NCBI GenBank assembly: GCA_937863195.1
Contig: CALMET010000009.1
Location: 1-8,462, forward strand
Direction: 5' to 3'
Source of the DNA: an uncultured bacterium
GTDB lineage: Bacteria; Patescibacteria; ABY1; SG8-24; 2-12-FULL-60-25
DNA length: 8,462 nt
The notes beneath the pieces were generated by a model. The model saw only the letters and a list, made by a program, of their open reading frames with translations, did not search any database and was not told the origin of the DNA. A program made the translations under genes and the position numbers. Positions 6,851 through 8,462 of the stretch are shown here, piece by piece (the first letter of the stretch is position 1; every line of letters starts with the position of its first letter).

Positions 6851-6853
6851 CAT

Positions 6854-6881
6854 AAAAACCCTCGTGCAATCGAGGGTTTTT
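6854..6881 (+). terminator. Terminator of tRNA-Gln
   Basis: AAAAACCCTCG, a 6-base loop and CGAGGGTTTTT form an 11-bp perfect stem with a T-tract, three bases after the CCA. Both 11-base arms are identical to those of the terminator at 7701-7728; only the loop differs. Confidence 0.9.
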
Positions 6882-6937
6882 ATTTTGCGCGTCAGATGGG
6901 ACAGGTATTGACAAGTCATTATTTTTATTGCAACGGG

Positions 6938-6947
6938 GTATATATAC
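6938..6947. promoter_or_regulatory. Palindrome upstream of the HEPN module, possible operator
   Basis: GTATATATAC is a perfect 10-bp palindrome in the AT-rich leader, located where the -35 would be for the -10-like GATACT at 6963-6968. It could be an operator for the small basic protein encoded just downstream; the assignment is speculative. Confidence 0.3.
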
Positions 6948-6962
6948 AGAACGATAACATTT

Positions 6963-6973
6963 GATACTATACT
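6963..6973 (+). promoter_or_regulatory. -10-like boxes directly before the HEPN module
   Basis: GATACT (6963-6968) and the overlapping TATACT (6968-6973) end six and one bases before the ATG at 6975. The first would place the start of transcription on the A of the ATG. No Shine-Dalgarno precedes the gene, which supports a leaderless message. Confidence 0.4.
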
Positions 6974-6974
6974 T

Positions 6975-7172
6975 ATGATGAATACGAGACAGCGAACATC
7001 GCGCGGCCAATTTAGGGCAAAACGAGGCGATACCAAGATAGGAACGATCGAAAAAGAATTCGGCGTTGATTTTGGCGTGCGTTCAGACACAGAGCTAGGC
7101 ACCTATTTAAAAAACCAAGGCCTCCCATCACTCGCTAAAGCCCTAAAAATCGTTAAGGGCGAAAAATCATGA
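6975..7172 (+). CDS. Small basic protein, candidate antitoxin or partner of the HEPN protein
   Basis: A 65-residue protein without a family name I can give. The N-terminus (5-22) is rich in Arg and Lys and probably disordered or nucleic-acid binding. Then come I-G-T-I-E-K-E-F-G (22-30), V-R-S-D (35-38), and an amphipathic stretch L-G-T-Y-L-K-N-Q-G-L-P-S-L-A-K-A-L (41-57) that looks like one or two short helices. There are no Cys residues, no membrane segment and no nucleotidyltransferase motif, so it is not an MNT-type antitoxin. Start may be at 6975 or the adjacent ATG at 6978. Its TGA overlaps the ATG of the HEPN gene (ATGA), a sign of coupled synthesis. Being small, charged and upstream of a HEPN protein, it fits an antitoxin; this is inferred from arrangement, not from homology. 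Confidence 0.7.
   Translation: MMNTRQRTSRGQFRAKRGDTKIGTIEKEFGVDFGVRSDTELGTYLKNQGLPSLAKALKIVKGEKS
7155..7159 (+). promoter_or_regulatory. Shine-Dalgarno of the HEPN gene
   Basis: AAGGG lies nine bases before the ATG at 7169, within the end of the upstream small gene. Together with the ATGA overlap it supports this start and coupled translation. Confidence 0.45.
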
Positions 7173-7702
7173 GCAGAAAAATCGTGAATGAACCCACCTT
7201 GAGACAGAACATCTCATGGAACCTTGATCTGATTGCGGTTCAGGTGCGTCACGCAGAACTTGCACAAACCCGCGGAAGAAGCGGTTACTATAAATTAGCT
7301 ATTATCACCAGCGCCTCTATCATCGAAGCCCTAGTACACCTTCTATTACGCCGACACTTGGGCGCAGATGGAATAGTCAAAACGGGTGATAAGGAGTGCT
7401 TTGAGTGCCAGGCATTACCGGCCACCTTCAATCCACCAGGCTCAACCCTGGCTATCTGCAGGCAACGCGAAGTCACGATATCAATCGACAGCAACCCCGA
7501 CTTCGGAAAAATGAATAAAATCTGCTTTCAGTATAAAATATTTACAAAGTCTATTTTTGATAACGTTGAGAATGTGAGAAAAATCAGAAACAAGATCCAC
7601 TTACAAGGATTAGATCATATTGATCGTAGCTATACGAAGAAAGATCTGGGCAAGGTATCAAAAACAATGGAACATCTACTATCTGAAGTTTACGGACAAT
7701 AA
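7169..7702 (+). CDS. HEPN-like protein, candidate RNase toxin or defence effector
   Basis: A 177-residue predicted soluble protein. The pattern is that of a HEPN fold: a helix at about 41-62 (S-A-S-I-I-E-A-L-V-H-L-L-L), then near the C-terminus a helix with R-K-I-R-N-K-I-H at 137-144, followed by H-L-Q-G-L-D. HEPN RNases use R-x4-6-H; Arg137 to His144 fits R-x6-H, while the Arg140-Asn141 pair is also typical of the motif but only three residues from His144. Between the helices is an insert of about 60 residues with C-x2-C at 77-80 and Cys97, perhaps a small metal site. The second half is AT-rich, unlike the neighbours. Coupled by ATGA overlap to the small basic gene. HEPN proteins in such pairs are often toxins or abortive-infection effectors; nuclease activity here is inferred. 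Confidence 0.7.
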   Translation: MSRKIVNEPTLRQNISWNLDLIAVQVRHAELAQTRGRSGYYKLAIITSASIIEALVHLLLRRHLGADGIVKTGDKECFECQALPATFNPPGSTLAICRQREVTISIDSNPDFGKMNKICFQYKIFTKSIFDNVENVRKIRNKIHLQGLDHIDRSYTKKDLGKVSKTMEHLLSEVYGQ

Positions 7703-7728
7703 AAACCCTCGAACATTCGAGGGTTTTT
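7701..7728. terminator. Bidirectional terminator after the HEPN gene
   Basis: AAAAACCCTCG (7701-7711) pairs with CGAGGGTTTTT (7718-7728); one extra A-T pair extends the stem to 12 bp. It overlaps the HEPN stop codon and has A and T tracts suited to both the plus-strand module and the convergent minus-strand membrane gene. Confidence 0.9.
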
Positions 7729-7747
7729 TGATGGCTCAATAACCAAG

Positions 7748-8113
7748 CTAATGCATAATAGAGATAGCAATCGAAACAGAAAGAAGAAGATAAGCGATCG
7801 AAAGACAAATATAAGCCAATGGCACCTTGGACAAGCGCTCCTTCTGCGCCCAGGTTAGGATCTGCCCCCAAGCGAAGCCAGCAAGCGGTGCAACGATAAG
7901 AAAAATAACCCAAGCAAGCGTCCCTCCCAGAAAAAGAAGATCACCCGCGCCTAAACCAAAACCCGCTATAGATCGAGTCTGATCAAGCATTTCATTCAAA
8001 AAAGAACCGCCAAAAGCGATCGGCAACGGAAGAAATACAATACTAAGAGCAAACGTTTGCGCTGAGCGCTTGATACCACCCTGATTCTTCTTTGCAAAAA
8101 GAGAAAATGACAT
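7748..8113 (-). CDS. Small integral membrane protein, unknown function
   Basis: A 121-residue protein with a short basic N-terminus (K8, K9, K15, R16) and about three membrane segments near 20-40, 56-80 and 97-119, Gly-rich in the second. The segment 50-80 could form a tight hairpin, giving four passes. No conserved motif lets me name a family; the organisation resembles the short pilin-operon-like or cargo membrane proteins common in candidate phyla, but that is not evidence of function. The ATG has no Shine-Dalgarno; a TATATT sits five bases upstream, so the message may be leaderless. The upstream minus-strand gene ends 12 bases before it, and the gene ends at the terminator shared with the HEPN gene. 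Confidence 0.65.
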   Translation of the reverse strand: MSFSLFAKKNQGGIKRSAQTFALSIVFLPLPIAFGGSFLNEMLDQTRSIAGFGLGAGDLLFLGGTLAWVIFLIVAPLAGFAWGQILTWAQKERLSKVPLAYICLSIAYLLLSVSIAISIMH

Positions 8114-8118
8114 GCAAG

Positions 8119-8124
8119 AATATA
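8119..8124 (-). promoter_or_regulatory. -10-like box before the small membrane protein
   Basis: TATATT on the minus strand ends five bases before the ATG at 8113 and follows the stop codon of the upstream gene. It fits the short-leader pattern seen at other starts in the window. No clear -35 was found. Confidence 0.3.
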
Positions 8125-8125
8125 G

Positions 8126-8462
8126 TTATTTTTTCGCCAGCCCATGAGCAATAGCTTGAGACGCTTTCTTTGTCGCTTTTGCTTTGGCTTTTTCGTAAAC
8201 GGCGAGTTCGACCGAGTGAGCGCGTTCGACTTCGTCGAAGCATTCTTTCCATTCATCCAGTGATTCGCGGTAGGTGGCGCGCAGGGCGAGAACGATGGCT
8301 AAGCGTTCTTGTGGTTCAAACGGCAAACGCAGTAACCTCTCCCAGTATGGAATAAGCACCTCAGCAAGATCGACAGCAAAGAGCTGATGATCTTGAAACC
8401 AGCGATAGGCAGCCATGATGGCTTCTGCATCACGTGGTTGGACGTATTCTTGATACGAGATT
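8126..8462 (-). CDS. Helical hypothetical protein, 5' end cut by the window
   Basis: The visible part encodes 111 residues and remains open to the right edge in the same frame, so the ATG at 8414-8416 is probably internal: it has no Shine-Dalgarno, and the 15 codons before it read plausibly as protein. The sequence is almost wholly helical and amphipathic, with many Trp, Tyr, Arg and Glu residues (for example E-V-L-I-P-Y-W-E-R-L-L-R-L), and ends in a Lys/Ala-rich tail (K-A-K-A-K-A-T-K-K-A). There is no membrane segment and no catalytic motif I can see. It may share a transcript with the downstream membrane protein, 12 bases away. I do not recognise the family. Confidence 0.6.
   Translation of the reverse strand, partial: ISYQEYVQPRDAEAIMAAYRWFQDHQLFAVDLAEVLIPYWERLLRLPFEPQERLAIVLALRATYRESLDEWKECFDEVERAHSVELAVYEKAKAKATKKASQAIAHGLAKK

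Noticed and set aside
6908..6913. TTGACA as the -35 of the HEPN module
   Set aside because: Seventeen bases downstream there is no -10 hexamer, and the -10-like boxes next to the ATG are far too distant.
6788..7102. Minus-strand open frames across tRNA-Gln
   Set aside because: They translate the reverse complement of the tRNA; LGFEPR and LDSNQD-like peptides are the well-known artefact of reading a tRNA as protein.
6854..7728. CRISPR array or insertion sequence around the twin hairpins
   Set aside because: Only two copies, no regular spacers, and no transposase or integrase gene in the window.

Overview
The window looks like bacterial chromosome, roughly 47-50% GC by eye. Candidate phyla radiation (Patescibacteria, Uhrbacteria-like) is my best guess. 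Grounds: short genes packed on both strands, start codons that mostly lack Shine-Dalgarno sites, and several envelope proteins of only generic family. This is inference; no marker gene is present. TGA is used as a normal stop (for example at 6026-6028 and 7170-7172), so the UGA=Gly code of Gracilibacteria/SR1 does not apply.

Layout. 1-1280: a plus-strand lipoprotein with a C-terminal DUF3298/RsiV-like domain, ending at a bidirectional terminator. 1285-3802: three minus-strand genes, in transcription order a membrane-anchored Cys-rich extracytoplasmic protein, a YgjP-type zinc metallopeptidase and an AI-2E/PerM-family permease. 3841-5908: a minus-strand PadR regulator followed 4 nt later by a large PspC-domain membrane protein whose C-terminus is a beta-solenoid-like repeat; this looks like an autoregulated envelope-stress operon, with an inverted repeat and two direct repeats over the PadR promoter. 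5991-6631: an orphan minus-strand gene of higher GC with an AT-hook-like N-terminus. 6728-6881: a tRNA-Gln(TTG) with its own promoter and terminator. 6963-7728: a two-gene plus-strand module encoding a 65-aa basic protein and a 177-aa HEPN-like protein, translationally coupled and bracketed by two nearly identical terminator hairpins. 7748-8462: two minus-strand genes, a small membrane protein and a helical protein cut by the right edge.

The most interesting part is the accessory-looking island around tRNA-Gln (about 5980-7730). The HEPN pair resembles a toxin-antitoxin or defence module whose partner is not one of the well-known HEPN antitoxins. A second theme is that several genes have a -10-like hexamer only 5-9 nt before the start codon and no Shine-Dalgarno site, which suggests leaderless or very short-leader transcripts. 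No stretch over 300 bases is without a gene.
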